Source: UBA1738 sp964388835 (GTDB lineage: Bacteria > Bacillota > Clostridia > UBA1381). Taken from it: 64,000 nucleotides of DNA. Position 1 is the stretch's first letter, and every line of letters starts with the position of its first letter. Both the position numbers and the translations under genes were made by a program. Shown here one piece after another: positions 62,786 to 64,000 of this stretch. Location: positions 4,405 through 68,404 of the forward strand of contig CAYMBZ010000003.1 in NCBI GenBank assembly GCA_964388835.1. Direction: 5' to 3'. A model generated the notes under the pieces. That model was not told the DNA's origin and searched no databases. It saw nothing but the letters and a program-made list of their open reading frames with translations.

Positions 62786-62814
62786 TTGATAAAGCGGTAA
62801 ATTTGGGGTATAAT
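62786..62814 (+). promoter_or_regulatory. Promoter of the auxin-efflux-type carrier gene
   Basis: TTGATA, 17-bp spacer, perfect TATAAT. The predicted leader is about 155 nt. Confidence 0.65.
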
Positions 62815-62978
62815 GATTTCAAGCAAAACAGCGGCATCAAAATCGTTCATTTATTTAAGAATTACAAAAATGCACCTACCGGGAGAAAGTGAGGTGCAGA
62901 TATTAAAAACATATGAACATGAGCAGAATCCGAATCATATCGGATTAAAATTTATACAGAAAATGATTGGAGAAGAAT
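62815..62978 (+). other. Leader with two hairpins and a coding-like stretch
   Basis: GCACCT/AGGTGC (62872-62897) and AATCCGA/TCGGATT (62927-62946, perfect, 6-nt loop) lie in the predicted 5' leader. One frame with ATG at 62870 is protein-like (MHLPGESEVQILKTYEHEQ) and runs past the carrier start, but has no ribosome binding site. It may be a gene remnant or a leader peptide. Confidence 0.35.
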
Positions 62979-63890
62979 ATGGAACTCAGCGGAATAGTAT
63001 TTGTACAGGTTTTAATAATTTTTGTTTTAATAGCGGTCGGATTTGTCCTTTCAAAAGCCGGCATTATAAACGAAAAGGGCACGAACCAGATGACAGACAT
63101 ACTTCTTATGATAGTAACCCCGTGCGTGCTGATTAACGCATACCAAAAGGAGTTCAGCGGAGAACTGATAGTCGGACTTGTAATGGCGGCGGTGTTTTCG
63201 CTGATAATTCATGCGGTGGGAATAATTATAAGTACGCTTGTATTTAAAAAGGAAGAGACACTGAGATATCGTGTAAATATCTTTGCTTCGGTATATTCAA
63301 ACTGCGGATTCATGGCAATTCCGCTTCTTTCGGCGGCAATGGGCGCGGACGGGGTTTTTTACGGTTCTGTCTATCTTGCTGTTTTTACGGTTTTGTATTG
63401 GACACACGGTATCTGCCTGTACGGCGGAAGCAAAAAGGAAATTTCCTTAAAAAAAATCATAATAAATCCGGGGATTATAGGCACGGCATTGGCGGTTATT
63501 CTTTTTGTCGCAAAAATTAAGCTTCCTTATGTAATAGACGAAAGCGTGAAATATTTGGCAGGGCTTAATACGCCGCTTGCAATGATAGTAATGGGTGCGT
63601 ATTTGACACGGGTTGATATAAAAAAGGCATTAAAAAACGGCGCGATATATGCTGTTTCGCTGTTAAGGCTTATGATAATACCGCTAATCGCGGTAGCATT
63701 GGCGCGGATAACCAACGCGGCACCGGTGGTGGCAAAGGCGGTTTTGATTTCCGCGGCGTGCCCAACAGCATCCGTTACGGCGCTTATGGCGGCAAAATAT
63801 AAGCTTGATTCGACCTACGCGTCCGAAATTGTAGCGGTAACAACAATTATGTCTGTTGTGACGATTCCTTTGATTTTGTTGCTGTATTAA
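62979..63890 (+). CDS. AEC-family transporter (auxin efflux carrier type)
   Basis: 303 aa with about ten hydrophobic segments. The N-terminus (GIVFVQVLIIFVLIAVGFVL) is typical of bacterial AEC permeases, as are the two matching halves with Pro-broken helices (MIVTPCVLINAYQ; AACPTASVTALMAAKY). The family exports organic acids such as malate or related anions; the substrate here is unknown. The ATG at 62979 is 6 nt after GGAG; a TTG at 62967 overlaps that site. Confidence 0.87.
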   Translation: MELSGIVFVQVLIIFVLIAVGFVLSKAGIINEKGTNQMTDILLMIVTPCVLINAYQKEFSGELIVGLVMAAVFSLIIHAVGIIISTLVFKKEETLRYRVNIFASVYSNCGFMAIPLLSAAMGADGVFYGSVYLAVFTVLYWTHGICLYGGSKKEISLKKIIINPGIIGTALAVILFVAKIKLPYVIDESVKYLAGLNTPLAMIVMGAYLTRVDIKKALKNGAIYAVSLLRLMIIPLIAVALARITNAAPVVAKAVLISAACPTASVTALMAAKYKLDSTYASEIVAVTTIMSVVTIPLILLLY

Positions 63891-64000
63891 TGAAAATTAA
63901 CAAGTTCTTTGCGCAAAAACATTAAAAATATGGTAATTTGTCCCAAAATGTAGGTTTACAATAGATGTGTTACATTCCGGCATATTTTATTACGAGTAAA
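63891..64000. other. Intergenic end of window
   Basis: 110 bp after the carrier gene. No clear terminator or gene start is seen; the stretch is AT-rich and could hold the promoter of a gene beyond the window. Confidence 0.4.

Noticed and set aside
2660..63960. Recurring TGTTACA words (2660, 29120, 63950) as a regulon motif
   Set aside because: They are short, AT-rich, variably placed and have no shared distance to a promoter; chance is sufficient.
1..64000. CRISPR array, tRNA, rRNA or known riboswitch
   Set aside because: I found no regularly spaced direct repeats, no cloverleaf-like gene and no riboswitch consensus that I could recognise. The four-hairpin array at 28674-28743 is not CRISPR-like because the stems differ and the units are too short.

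Overview
The window reads as the chromosome of an anaerobic, low-to-moderate GC Clostridia-type Firmicute. Supporting signs are AGGAGG-like ribosome binding sites, occasional TTG/GTG starts, lipoprotein solute-binding proteins, S-layer homology (SLH) domains, AraC-type membrane regulators and a partial glycyl radical enzyme gene. SLH-rich pectin degraders such as Monoglobus are a possible relative, but this is inference from gene content only.

Layout. (1) 1-1892: a truncated pyruvate-formate-lyase-like gene on the minus strand, divergent from a small AraC regulator. (2) 1900-3180: a gene graveyard holding an InlB-type repeat remnant, a truncated Fic remnant, terminators, an unknown short ORF and a repeated 25-codon ORF tail. 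(3) 3181-31759, glycan locus 1: a YesS-like membrane AraC regulator diverges from a sugar ABC transporter (binding protein and two permeases, no ATPase). The same strand then encodes a secreted clan GH-A-like hydrolase with a CBM9-like end, two LamG-type proteins, a second secreted hydrolase (frameshifted by a 197-bp tandem duplication), one protein with C-terminal SLH domains, two large proteins with N-terminal SLH domains, and a cytoplasmic GH78-like rhamnosidase. A second cytoplasmic hydrolase is separated from these by an island carrying a repeat, a four-hairpin array and a broken barstar-like gene. (4) 31850-56347, glycan locus 2: the same parts list in a different order, namely regulator, binding protein, two permeases, C-terminal-SLH protein, N-terminal-SLH protein, two secreted hydrolases, two LamG-type proteins, then a cytoplasmic beta-helix enzyme and an SGNH esterase. 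(5) 56397-64000: housekeeping genes, namely a sugar O-acetyltransferase, the TrkH/TrkA potassium system, FeoA/FeoB iron transport and an auxin-efflux-type carrier.

How it probably works together (inference): secreted hydrolases and binding proteins attack a complex plant glycan outside the cell. SLH proteins coat the wall. The ABC importers bring in oligosaccharides using an ATPase encoded elsewhere. Signal-peptide-less enzymes (GH78-like, an 843-aa hydrolase, beta-helix protein, SGNH esterase) finish the job in the cytoplasm. Rhamnose-containing pectin is the best guess for the substrate.

The most interesting signal is that none of the secreted enzymes carries an SLH domain or a sortase motif. 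Six of the eight secreted non-SLH proteins instead end in a similar C-terminal beta-rich module of about 100 residues, and each locus encodes non-catalytic SLH proteins in the same operon. This suggests an S-layer-anchored enzyme assembly using an uncharacterised docking module. The 197-bp duplication would remove exactly this module from one enzyme.
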